Positions 9,048 through 16,645 of a DNA stretch of 48,956 nt are shown here, one piece after another. Within the stretch, counting starts at the first letter, position 1; the number at the start of each line of letters is the position of its first letter. The notes beneath the pieces were generated by a model, which made no database searches, was not told the DNA's origin, and was given only the letters and a program-made list of their open reading frames with translations. A program made the position numbers and the translations under genes. Source of the DNA: Legionella maioricensis (GTDB lineage: Bacteria > Pseudomonadota > Gammaproteobacteria > Legionellales > Legionellaceae); contig NZ_JAJKBJ010000023.1 in NCBI RefSeq assembly GCF_023618015.1, forward strand, positions 1-48,956, written 5' to 3'.

Positions 9048-9382
9048 ATGGATTTACTGCTTTCAGATTTTTTTACAAAAACTGACTTTAACATCATTGA
9101 GCCAATACCCTCGTCAATATCGTGATCGCCATCAACCAATCGAAGTATTTTTACTTTGGTTCCTACTTTTATAATGGATGATGAACCCTTGATTTTTAAA
9201 TCTTTAATAACCGTAACAAAATCGCCCTCCTTTAATAAGTTTCCATTCGAATCACGAACCGTAAACCTGTCGTTTTCGGTGTTTTCGTCTATTTCATTTT
9301 TTGACCATTCATACGCGCATTCTGGGCAAATATACAGCCCGTTATCTTCATAAATATATTCAGATTCCTGCGGGACGTTCAT
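9044..9382 (-). CDS. PhnA/YjdM-like protein lacking part of its zinc ribbon
   Basis: The 112-residue protein matches the PhnA (YjdM) family over most of its length: [17 protein letters not shown], then [14 protein letters not shown] and [18 protein letters not shown]. Family members normally start with a C-P-x-C pair that completes the zinc ribbon; here the region reads [13 protein letters not shown], so only the second CPEC pair remains. A short segment with another Cys near the C terminus is also absent. The ATG at 9382 has GGAG 9 bases upstream and fits family length better than the upstream starts. Despite the family name, a phosphonate role is not established. It precedes the SulP gene with a 4-base overlap. 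Confidence 0.85.
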   Translation of the reverse strand: MNVPQESEYIYEDNGLYICPECAYEWSKNEIDENTENDRFTVRDSNGNLLKEGDFVTVIKDLKIKGSSSIIKVGTKVKILRLVDGDHDIDEGIGSMMLKSVFVKKSESSKSI

Positions 9383-9451
9383 TCTATTAATCTCCATAGG
9401 GTATGTTATTAAGATTGCCTCAATTGGCATCGAACCAAAAAACCAGGGTGC

Positions 9452-9855
9452 TTATGGCTCGGTTCCAGAAACCAAATAACAAGGCTCCTGATCGACAGGC
9501 ATCTCTTTTAGCTCTTCGGGCGTTAAGCGTGCATAGACTTCTATTCCCTATCCTGAGGATCACGCAGCCATAACTTGTGTAAAGGAGTGCCTCGCCAAGT
9601 CGTTCGTGGTGGTTTAATTATTTCCAGACCATTCGCCTTAGCACGAAAGTAACTTTCAGTAACTGTTGCTTTGTCGCTCACACCAAGCCTGATGTGATAC
9701 ATACTGTAAGTATCTAATGGCTTACCGCTGTCATTAACCAAGCGAGATGTGCGGTCTTTGGGTTCCGTTCCGAGAAACACCGAATAGAATACCGGGCTTT
9801 CGTCAAGATCAGATACGCGAACACTCAAATGAAATTCTAGAGGTGAACTATTCAT
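9452..9855 (-). pseudogene. VOC-family (glyoxalase-like) gene, frameshifted near 3' end
   Basis: This is the last gene of the ars operon. The first about 104 residues form a VOC/glyoxalase-like domain (FHLSVRVSDLDESPVFY, then LHKLWLRDPQD). The frame then meets a TAG at 9541-9543. Shifting the frame by one base restores the family ending, IEVYARLTPEELKEMPVDQE, and runs to a natural TAA at 9452-9454. A one-base deletion in the run after DPQD is therefore likely. The ATG at 9855 follows an AGGAGG site 7 bases upstream. It could be an old mutation or a base-calling error. The role in arsenic handling is inferred from position. Confidence 0.75.
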
Positions 9856-9913
9856 GAGAAACCTCCTTTTAGTTAACCAGTCTGGAGTTATTAAACTAGT
9901 CAATATTAATTAT

Positions 9914-11668
9914 TTACTGATTAAACATAGCCAACAGGCGTTCGATACCAATGGGTTCTTCCTTCAGTAGGGGAACAACTGCATACCGTGTAGCATACTG
10001 GTTAGCCACTTTATCAATTTGAATCAGTTCATTTTGTGCTCTTTGGCGTAATAGCACCGAATTTGTCTGTGTAGCTGCTATACTATTATTGATAATCCAC
10101 GCCCAAGGTTCAATACCTGCACGACGCAAGTCTTCTTGTAAGTTAGCTGCCTCAAGTACTGGAGTCGTTTCCGCTAACGTGACGAGCAGCACTTTGGTCT
10201 GTTTGGGATCCTGTAATTGCATCATGGGCGTGGTAAAAGAGATCTTCTTACCACTCATCTGACGCTCAATTTCTCGGTGATATGAACCCGTAGCGTCAAG
10301 TAATAATAATGTATGCCCGGTGGGTGCTGTATCCATCACTACGAACTTTTTGCCCGCTTCACGAATAATTCTTGAAAATGCTTGAAAGACAGCGATTTCT
10401 TCAGTGCATGGTGAACGCAAATCTTCTTCCAAAAGAGCGCGATCTTGAGCATTGAGTTGTGCACCTTTTGTCTCTAGCACATGTTGTTTGTAGCGCTCCG
10501 TTTCAGCATGTGGGTCAATCCTGCTTATAGTTAAGTTGTCCAGAGCAGCAATCAAAGTTTCGCTCAAATGTCCCGCAGGATCAGAAGTGGTAAGATGCAC
10601 TGGAAGTCCTCGATTTGCTAACTCAATTGCTACAGCAGCAGCAAGTGTTGTTTTACCGACCCCACCTTTTCCCATGACCATCACAAGACCATGACCACCA
10701 TCTGCAATACCATCAATCAGGGTTATTAAGCGAGGATAATCGTGAGCGACATTATGCTCGCCTTGAGGAGACCATCGTTGCACAGAGAGGGTTAGTAATT
10801 GATGTAAGGATTCTAAACCCACTAAATTAAATGATTTAAGTTCCACTGTGTCACAGGGCAAATCATTAAGTACAGAAGGAATAGCCGTTAAGGCAGCCTG
10901 TTCACGAGAATAAATGGCTGCTGCTAATGCATCATGCTCCGCTTCGCTAGCTGGTAGTATGCCATTGATAATCGGAAATTGTTGCCTCATGCCAATAGCT
11001 GCCAGCTCTTCATGGGTTCTAGCAACTTCTCGCAAAGTCGCAAGCTGTGCCCTTGCCACTAGCACTAATCGTGTGCGTAATGGATCAGATAATGCTTCAA
11101 CAGCCATTTTATACTGTTCACGTTGTTTTTCCAGTCCAGCTAAAGGCCCGAGGCAAGATGCATCTCCTTGGCCATTTTCAAGAAAACTATTCCAGGCACC
11201 TGGCAATTGTAACAACCGAATGGTGTGTCCGGTGGGTGCGGTATCGAAAATAATATGCTCGAACTCAGCTGTCAGTGAGGTGTCAGTAAGCAGTGCGGTA
11301 AATTCGTCAAAAGCTGCAATTTCCGTAGTACAGGCACCAGACAGTTGCTCTTCCATATCCTTGACTACTGTATCAGGGAGAACGCCACGAACCGGATTTA
11401 TAATTTTATCACAATAAGCTTGCGCTGCCGATTCTGGATTAATTTCCATCGCATAGAGGCGTGCTACCGCTGGGATTGCGGTAATTTGGTTACCAATACT
11501 GACATCAAATACTTGCCCCACATTGGAGGCAGGATCAGTACTGACCAGCAATACACGCTTATTTGTTTCAGCCAGTTGAACTGCAGTAGCACAGGCTATT
11601 GATGTTTTGCCTACTCCACCTTTACCAGTAAAAAATAGGAAGCGCGGGGGTTGTTGTAGAAATTTCAT
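9914..11668 (-). CDS. arsA: ArsA arsenite-stimulated efflux ATPase
   Basis: The 584-residue ATPase consists of two homologous halves, each with a P-loop (FFTGKGGVGKTS near residue 15 and VMGKGGVGKTT near 330) and a signal-transduction motif DTAPTGHT. The three cysteines that bind As(III) in ArsA are all present in context: SGACTTEI, DASCLGP and RSPCTEEI. ArsA sits on the cytoplasmic face of the arsenite permease and supplies ATP energy. No ArsD metallochaperone is encoded here. I start at the ATG 11668; the open frame extends to a TTG at 11689, but CAGGGA lies 9 bases before the chosen ATG. It follows acr3 in the operon. Confidence 0.95.
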   Translation of the reverse strand: MKFLQQPPRFLFFTGKGGVGKTSIACATAVQLAETNKRVLLVSTDPASNVGQVFDVSIGNQITAIPAVARLYAMEINPESAAQAYCDKIINPVRGVLPDTVVKDMEEQLSGACTTEIAAFDEFTALLTDTSLTAEFEHIIFDTAPTGHTIRLLQLPGAWNSFLENGQGDASCLGPLAGLEKQREQYKMAVEALSDPLRTRLVLVARAQLATLREVARTHEELAAIGMRQQFPIINGILPASEAEHDALAAAIYSREQAALTAIPSVLNDLPCDTVELKSFNLVGLESLHQLLTLSVQRWSPQGEHNVAHDYPRLITLIDGIADGGHGLVMVMGKGGVGKTTLAAAVAIELANRGLPVHLTTSDPAGHLSETLIAALDNLTISRIDPHAETERYKQHVLETKGAQLNAQDRALLEEDLRSPCTEEIAVFQAFSRIIREAGKKFVVMDTAPTGHTLLLLDATGSYHREIERQMSGKKISFTTPMMQLQDPKQTKVLLVTLAETTPVLEAANLQEDLRRAGIEPWAWIINNSIAATQTNSVLLRQRAQNELIQIDKVANQYATRYAVVPLLKEEPIGIERLLAMFNQ

Positions 11669-11740
11669 CTTTTTGCATCCCTGTTTCAATAACCACTACT
11701 GAAGTAGCGACTGAGTGATTTCAATATTAGTTTCTAGCAC

Positions 11741-12799
11741 CTACTTAATAGTTGCTCCTAAAAACCATCGCTTTCGTAACCAAAATGCTGCATTCACAAG
11801 TAAAATAAGAACCGGCACTTCAACAAGAGGACCAATTACCGTTGTAAAAGCTATGGCAGAATTAAGTCCAAAGGTGGCAATTGCAACAGCAATAGCCAAT
11901 TCGAAATTATTACTGGCTGCAGTAAATGATGCTGCCGTTGTCTTTTCATAATTGGCCCCAATAAGCTTCCCCATCGCAAAACTGACAAAAAACATCACCA
12001 CAAAATAAATGACCAGAGGTATGGCAATACGAATGACGTCTATAGGAAGTTGCAATACCATAGCGCCCTTTAAAGAAAACATCGCAAGAATCGTAAAAAG
12101 TAGCGCAATCAATGTAATGGGAGAAATCTTTGGTAAAAAAATGGTTTCATACCAGATTACCCCTTTTCTCTTTATCAATACAAAACGAGTCAGAAACCCT
12201 GCGAAAAAAGGTATGCCTAAATAAATAAACACGCTTTCGGCAATCGTCATAAAATTGATGTGGACTATTTGGCCACTCATGCCAACAAGTGGTGGCAAAA
12301 CCGTTAGAAAAAACCAGGCGTAAACACTGAAGAACAGCAATTGAAAAATACTGTTAAATGCCACTAAGGCAGCAACATACTGATTATCCCCTTCTGCTAG
12401 CTGATTCCAGACAATCACCATGGCAATACAGCGTGCCAGACCAATAAGAATAAGCCCAGTCATATATTCGGGATATCCATGTAAAAATAAAACAGCAAGA
12501 CCAAACATGAGGAAAGGACCGATAAACCAGTTTTGAATCAATGACAACAGGAGAGTTCGCCAGTCTTTAAATATCAGGGGTAATTCTTCATATTTTACTC
12601 GGGCTAATGGAGGATACATCATTAAAATAAGACCCATAGCAATAGGAATATTCGTCGAGCCAATAGATAAGGAATTTAAGAATTGCGGAGCGCTGAAAAA
12701 AAATGAACCAATAGCGATACCTGCAGCCATCGCTACGAAGATCCATAGGGTTAAATATTTATCTAAAAATGAAAGACGCCCTGTCCTGCAAGTGGTCAT
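11741..12799 (-). CDS. acr3: ACR3-family arsenite permease
   Basis: The 352-residue inner-membrane protein has about ten helices. The essential cysteine of the Acr3 family lies in [16 protein letters not shown], and the conserved [15 protein letters not shown] block is near the C terminus. Acr3 exports As(III) using the proton gradient, and with ArsA may become ATP-driven. The ATG overlaps the ancestral stop of arsC (ATGA), showing original coupling. With arsC now frameshifted upstream, translation of acr3 may be less coupled but its own sequence is intact. Confidence 0.95.
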   Translation of the reverse strand: MTTCRTGRLSFLDKYLTLWIFVAMAAGIAIGSFFFSAPQFLNSLSIGSTNIPIAMGLILMMYPPLARVKYEELPLIFKDWRTLLLSLIQNWFIGPFLMFGLAVLFLHGYPEYMTGLILIGLARCIAMVIVWNQLAEGDNQYVAALVAFNSIFQLLFFSVYAWFFLTVLPPLVGMSGQIVHINFMTIAESVFIYLGIPFFAGFLTRFVLIKRKGVIWYETIFLPKISPITLIALLFTILAMFSLKGAMVLQLPIDVIRIAIPLVIYFVVMFFVSFAMGKLIGANYEKTTAASFTAASNNFELAIAVAIATFGLNSAIAFTTVIGPLVEVPVLILLVNAAFWLRKRWFLGATIK

Positions 12800-13198
12800 A
12801 ACAATTCCTGCTCTATTCGTGATTTAAGTTGATTAAATATCGCCTCAAATGCAGCTTTGATTTCAATCTCGGTTCCTTTTGCTCCAATGAAGTTTCTTGG
12901 ATTGACCTGGAAAAATAGGACAGCTCTCACTATTCGCCTGATCACACACCGTAACGACCAAATCAATAGCTTGTGATTTTAATTCATTCCAGGATTTACT
13001 GCGTGCCGCGTTGCATTTGATTCCATGATGCACAAGAGTTTCAATTGCTTTTGGATGCACGCTTCCAGTCGGAACGCTACCTGCGCTAAAAGCCAGATAG
13101 CGACCATTAGAGTATTGGTTAGTTATCGCCTCCGCCATAATGGAACGACACGAGTTACCGGTGCACAAAAATAGTAACTTAAGGGGTTTAGTGTTCAT
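12796..13198 (-). pseudogene. arsC: arsenate reductase, frameshifted with an internal deletion
   Basis: This is an LMW-phosphatase-type arsenate reductase of the thioredoxin-coupled kind. The P-loop nucleophile motif CTGNSCRS is at the N terminus, and the further cysteines occur in VCDQANSESCPIFPG. After HW the family usually has about eight residues before G-T/S-E; here only two precede it and the frame is wrong, giving a stop at 12863. The +1 frame continues [19 protein letters not shown] to a TGA that overlaps the acr3 ATG. A deletion of roughly 17 bases fits. The catalytic cysteines survive but the C-terminal helix is lost. The ATG at 13198 overlaps the arsI stop (TAATG). Confidence 0.85.
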
Positions 13199-13665
13199 TA
13201 TCCGCAACATCCAGATGTTTTTGATTTTGTATCACAGCAAGAGGTTGAGGTATTTTTATCAGGCATTGAACAAGAACCCTCTGCTACTTTTTCTCCAGAA
13301 AAAAACTGGGCATCCTCCATAGTATGATAGGCTTCCCATGCGATCCCTGAAGGATCACTTACCCATGATTTTTCCGATTTGGCATAACAACAGGTCGTCT
13401 CGCCATCACTATGGGTTGAAATATTAGCCTGAGAAAACTGCTTTCTCAGCGCTTCTAATTCCGTGGCATCATCCACCTGAATACCTAAGTGTTCTACACC
13501 CTGTTTTCCACGAGTTGAAATTGCAAAATTAATGCGTGGGTCATCTAGCATCCATTTGGCATAATCGGATTTTACTTTTACTGGATCAGCTCCAAACAGG
13601 GCATTATAGAAACGAATGCTATCAGCAAGATTGTCAACGCCAATATGAATATGAAAACGTTTCAT
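13198..13665 (-). CDS. arsI: ArsI/CadI-type VOC protein (C-As lyase family)
   Basis: The 155-residue dioxygenase-fold protein has the ArsI vicinal cysteines (GETTCCYAKSEKSW) and the three likely Fe(II) ligands: His in FHIHIGV, His in GVEHLGI and Glu in IAWEAYHT. ArsI cleaves the C-As bond of trivalent methyl- or aryl-arsenicals. A Cys-rich tail (STSCCDTKSKTSGCCG) may bind metalloid. GGAGT precedes the ATG by 6 bases, and the stop overlaps the arsC start by one base. It lies second in the operon, right after arsR. Some members are annotated as cadmium-induced CadI, so inducer specificity is uncertain. Confidence 0.88.
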   Translation of the reverse strand: MKRFHIHIGVDNLADSIRFYNALFGADPVKVKSDYAKWMLDDPRINFAISTRGKQGVEHLGIQVDDATELEALRKQFSQANISTHSDGETTCCYAKSEKSWVSDPSGIAWEAYHTMEDAQFFSGEKVAEGSCSMPDKNTSTSCCDTKSKTSGCCG

Positions 13666-13674
13666 GACTTACTC

Positions 13675-14034
13675 CTATTTAGAATTACAGCAATCAGTTA
13701 TTTCAATAACCAGACAATTGTTTGTCCCGGGTTGTTGAATTTGAACTTGTTGTTTACTGCAACAGTCTTGAACCATGAATGAGATAAAATCGCGCATTAA
13801 TTCAAAATTTGCAGAATAAAATACAAATCGTCCCTTACGATAAGAGGACACAATTCCGGCGTTAGATAAATGGCTTAAGTGAAACGATAAAGTATTGTGT
13901 AAAATACCTAACTCATCGCCAATCGCGCCAGCTGATAACCCTTCCGGCCCTGCTTGAACAAGCAATCGAAACACTTGTAAACGGGTTTCTTGTGAAAGGG
14001 TATCAAATATTTTTAGTGAGTTTTTTATGTCCAT
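13675..14034 (-). CDS. arsR: ArsR-family metalloid-responsive repressor
   Basis: The 119-residue winged-helix repressor has the ArsR fold (IFDTLSQETRLQVFRLL, then the recognition helix in HNTLSFHLSHLSNAGIV). The classic ELCVCDL metal site in helix 3 is missing. Instead cysteines cluster in the C-terminal tail (QDCCSKQ and TDCC), like ArsR proteins that sense As(III) at the C terminus. I start at ATG 14034 although the frame is open to 14082, because a promoter (-35 at 14069-14064, -10 at 14046-14041) lies between the two. The mRNA should start at or within a few bases of this ATG, so it is likely leaderless. Confidence 0.9.
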   Translation of the reverse strand: MDIKNSLKIFDTLSQETRLQVFRLLVQAGPEGLSAGAIGDELGILHNTLSFHLSHLSNAGIVSSYRKGRFVFYSANFELMRDFISFMVQDCCSKQQVQIQQPGTNNCLVIEITDCCNSK

Positions 14035-14036
14035 AT

Positions 14037-14069
14037 TTCTAGAATAGTAGAACAATTGGAATGAGTCAA
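14037..14069 (-). promoter_or_regulatory. ars promoter with overlapping operator
   Basis: On the minus strand TTGACT (14069-14064), a 17-base spacer and TATTCT (14046-14041) form a clear promoter. An inverted repeat TTCTA-N6-TAGAA (14037-14052) covers the -10, the right place for ArsR repression. The arsR ATG is only 6 bases past the -10. Confidence 0.78.
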
Positions 14070-14093
14070 ATGATAATACCAAGCTGTTTAAAA

Positions 14094-14276
14094 TTAATTT
14101 TGCTTTCTGATGAGTACTCCACTTAATTCTGTTCCAGCCGAAACAGTATTAAGAACAGTTCCATATTTCTTAACGTTATCATGTAGTAAATCGAGTCGCT
14201 GGTCAGACTCCGTGGTATCAACGATGATTTCATACGTTATAGATCCAGGTATTTTTATTCTGCGATATTCCACTGA
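14094..14276 (-). pseudogene. C-terminal remnant of an OsmC-family gene
   Basis: A 60-codon frame on the minus strand ends at a TAA (14094-14096). It reads RRIKIPGSITYEIIVDTTES, then DLLHDNVKKYGTVLNTVSAG, which matches the C-terminal part of OsmC-type proteins. No start codon or N-terminal half exists; a stop lies just before it, and a RAYT element end begins about 20 bases away. It is a leftover of a gene removed by rearrangement. It lies upstream of arsR in the same direction. Confidence 0.65.
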
Positions 14277-14298
14277 TTAGACTTCACTTATAATTTCC

Positions 14299-14376
14299 TT
14301 GAATCCTCCTTCTATAGCTTTTAGATGCCTCTGGCAATATTTTTTGTTGGGTCAAAATGACCCAACCTACTTGCTA
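14299..14376 (+). repeat. isolated right end of a RAYT element
   Basis: About 78 bases match the right ends of copies 1 and 2, including the GTTGGGTCA-aaa-TGACCCAAC hairpin and the terminal CTTGCTA. No transposase sequence remains. It borders the OsmC remnant. Confidence 0.75.
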
Positions 14377-14420
14377 TTTGAATAGATCTTCAATGAAGAT
14401 AAAAACTAAAGGGGCATTAA

Positions 14421-14443
14421 ATAAATGAACAAAATTCATTTAT
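14421..14443. promoter_or_regulatory. palindrome upstream of the Fic gene
   Basis: A perfect inverted repeat (ATAAATGAA, 5-base centre, TTCATTTAT) directly precedes the 22-base repeats. It could be an operator. No T-run follows, so a terminator is unlikely. Confidence 0.4.
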
Positions 14444-14512
14444 ATTCCATTTTGGACGAGGTCATATTCCATATTAGACGGACTTACAATCCATATTGAA
14501 CGAATGTAACCA
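14444..14512 (+). repeat. three imperfect 22-base direct repeats
   Basis: Copies start near 14444, 14466 and 14488 and share the core TCCATATTgGACG with variation (TTTGGACG, TTAGACG, TTGAACG). The regular 22-base spacing places all copies on the same DNA face at two turns. This is typical of multiple binding sites for a regulator. Upstream of the Fic gene. Confidence 0.6.
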
Positions 14513-14539
14513 TATGTTTAATAATTATTTTGAAAAATT

Positions 14540-14683
14540 CACAACACAATAAACTACAATTTCCACAACATAATACACTATAATTTCCACAACATAATAC
14601 ACTATAATTTCCACAACATAATATACTATAATTTCCACAACATAATATACTATAATTTCCACAACATAATATACTATAATTTC
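14540..14683 (+). repeat. six tandem 24-base repeats in the Fic leader
   Basis: Six units of exactly 24 bases run from 14540 to 14683. The first is degenerate; units 2-3 carry TAATACACTATAA and units 4-6 TAATATACTATAA. Each unit contains a TATAAT-like word. The array ends 27 bases before the Fic ATG, so it overlaps the promoter or leader. Such arrays can be binding sites (iteron-like) or arise by slippage. The copy number may vary between strains. Confidence 0.85.
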
Positions 14684-14710
14684 TACTTAGACCTATAAAT
14701 TGAAAATATT

Positions 14711-16219
14711 ATGAAACCCTCAGAAAAACTGGCACAGTCACTAGAAGTTTTACAAAATCTACAAAAGCAAGGTAAGTACGCTATCCAATCAAAAGACATA
14801 AGTCGTACTCATAGGGAAAGACTTGTAGAAAATGCATTTTTAGAAGAGGTTGTAAAAGGTTGGTACGTACCTATAAAACCTGATGAACAAAAAGGCGAAA
14901 GTACGGCTTGGTATGCCTCTTTCTGGAATTTTTGCGCTTCATATTTAAATGAAAGATTTGGTGACGAATGGTGCCTTTCCCCAGAACAATCGTTACTTCT
15001 TCATTCAGAAAATTGGGCTGTGCCTAAACAACTAATGATACGCAGCCCCAACGGAACAAACCGTAATATGGAGTTGCCTCATAACACAGCCTTATTTTCA
15101 GTACAATACAAAATGCCAGCGCCTCAGGATATAGAGATTAAGCAGGACATGCGGGTTTATGCAATAGTGCCAGCATTGATCTATTGTTCACCTAAATTTT
15201 TTTCTCAATATCCTACTGAAGCACGTTCCGTTCTATCAATGTTTAATAGTGCATCTGATCTTCTGCATTATCTTTTAGATGAAGGGCATTCTTGGATAGC
15301 CGGAAGAATTTGCGGTGCGCTTCAAAATATTGGCAAATCTCACGTGGCAGAAGAGATCAAAAAAACCATGGAGAGTGCCGGATATCAAATACGGGAAGAA
15401 GATCCATTTTTAACAAATACACCGATAGATTTCTCCGCAACTTATAAGCCAGCGTATCGAAGTCGTTTGGAAGTTATGTGGCATGATATGCGCGAGACAG
15501 TCAGGGAACACTTTCCTAAACCCCGTCCGACGACAATTGATATTAAAGGATATCTAGAACAAGTTGACGAAAATTATGTCTCAGACGCTTATCATTCTCT
15601 ATCCATTGAAGGTTATCAAGTAAGTCCTGACTTAATTGAAAAGGTTCGTTCTGGACAATGGAATCCTGATGCTACAGAACAGGATCGAAATCACCGTAGT
15701 GCATTAGCAGCCCGTGGATACTGGCAAGCATTTCAATCTCTGAAAAAAAGCCTTATAGAAATATTAAATGGAGAAAACCCAGGAAAAATCATACAAAAAG
15801 AACATGGAGATTGGTATAGAGAATTATTTCAACCTAGCGTTGCTGTAGGTCTTTTAAAACCAACTGATCTAGCAGGATATAGACGAAGCCCTGTATTTAT
15901 ACGTCAATCAAAACATATTCCTCCACGTTGGCAAATTGTTAGTGAACTAATGGAAGAATTTTTTCAGTTAATAATCCAGGAAAAGGAACCTGCTGTTAGA
16001 GTTGTTCTCGGGCATTTCTTTTTTGTTTATATCCACCCTTATTCCGATGGTAATGGCAGAATTGGACGTTTTCTGATGAATGTTATGTTAGCGAGTGGCC
16101 ATTATCCATGGACTATTATTCCTGTGGAGAGAAGAAACGAATACATGGAAGCACTAGAACAGGCTAGTGTTAATCAGAATATTGTTCCCTTCACTAAATT
16201 TATTGCTAGTTGTATTTAG
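14711..16219 (+). CDS. Fic-domain AMP transferase with AbiEi-like N-terminal domain
   Basis: This 502-residue protein has a complete Fic core, HPYSDGNGRIGR with catalytic H442. An upstream inhibitory motif S-x3-E-G (SLSIEG, E300) marks a class II Fic protein held inactive by its own helix. Fic enzymes usually transfer AMP to target-protein hydroxyls. Residues 1-60 (QGKYAIQSKDISRTHRERLVENAFLEEVVKGWYVP, read as helix-turn-helix then wing) resemble the winged-helix start of AbiEi-type antitoxins, so the protein may bind DNA. The two repeat arrays just upstream are candidate binding sites. No separate toxin or antitoxin gene is adjacent. I see no good ribosome site before the ATG. Confidence 0.9.
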   Translation: MKPSEKLAQSLEVLQNLQKQGKYAIQSKDISRTHRERLVENAFLEEVVKGWYVPIKPDEQKGESTAWYASFWNFCASYLNERFGDEWCLSPEQSLLLHSENWAVPKQLMIRSPNGTNRNMELPHNTALFSVQYKMPAPQDIEIKQDMRVYAIVPALIYCSPKFFSQYPTEARSVLSMFNSASDLLHYLLDEGHSWIAGRICGALQNIGKSHVAEEIKKTMESAGYQIREEDPFLTNTPIDFSATYKPAYRSRLEVMWHDMRETVREHFPKPRPTTIDIKGYLEQVDENYVSDAYHSLSIEGYQVSPDLIEKVRSGQWNPDATEQDRNHRSALAARGYWQAFQSLKKSLIEILNGENPGKIIQKEHGDWYRELFQPSVAVGLLKPTDLAGYRRSPVFIRQSKHIPPRWQIVSELMEEFFQLIIQEKEPAVRVVLGHFFFVYIHPYSDGNGRIGRFLMNVMLASGHYPWTIIPVERRNEYMEALEQASVNQNIVPFTKFIASCI

Positions 16220-16258
16220 TACTATTGATTTTATATAAAGGCTTTATGGAGAATTACA

Positions 16259-16441
16259 ATGGAATTTGCGAAACCAGTTAAAGTAGTGAATTATATTCAC
16301 TATAATCCGCTCAAACATGGTTTGGTTGAATCCTTGCATCATTGGCCTCATTCTTCTTTTCATCATTATTTACGAATTGGAAGATTACCTAAGAATTGGG
16401 CTGATTCGAGGTTTGAAATTAGCCGAGGATTTGGAGAATGA
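16259..16441 (+). pseudogene. RAYT C-terminal fragment fused to a new start
   Basis: The 60-residue frame begins MEFAKPVKV, which is not transposase sequence, then continues in frame with the RAYT C terminus (NYIHYNPLKHGLVESLHHW to the end). It keeps the tyrosine motif but lacks the HUH metal site, so it cannot be a working transposase. GGAG lies 7 bases before the ATG, an excellent ribosome site, only 40 bases after the fic stop. I infer that a small downstream gene of the fic operon lost its body when the fragment arrived. The short fusion may still be translated. Confidence 0.7.
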
Positions 16442-16560
16442 AACCTTAATTTCGCTGCGCTGCATCAAGGCTACATTGGCTTGAATCCTCCTTCTATAGC
16501 TTTTAGATGCCTCTGGCAATATTTTTTGTTGGGTAAAAAATGCCCCAACCCACTGGCTAT
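16284..16560 (+). mobile_element. 5'-truncated RAYT element, copy 3
   Basis: The match to copies 1 and 2 begins at about 16284 inside the transposase gene and runs to the right end. It includes the hairpin at 16444-16470 (one arm base changed, CCTTAAT) and a damaged terminal hairpin (GTTGGGTaaaaaaTGCCCCAAC). The left half is gone. Confidence 0.75.
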
Positions 16561-16645
16561 AGGGTTCAAAATTATCAACAGTTTATTGACAAAATAAACA
16601 TTTTGACAGAAAATTTGCCCAAAAATTTTCTGGATATAAACAACG

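Noticed and set aside
10914..11417. 167-residue open frame opposite arsA
   Set aside because: It is an antisense shadow of a clearly coding ArsA region; Ser/Ala-rich composition reflects the opposite strand.
14540..14683. CRISPR array
   Set aside because: The units are contiguous 24-base tandem repeats with no unique spacers, and no cas genes are present.
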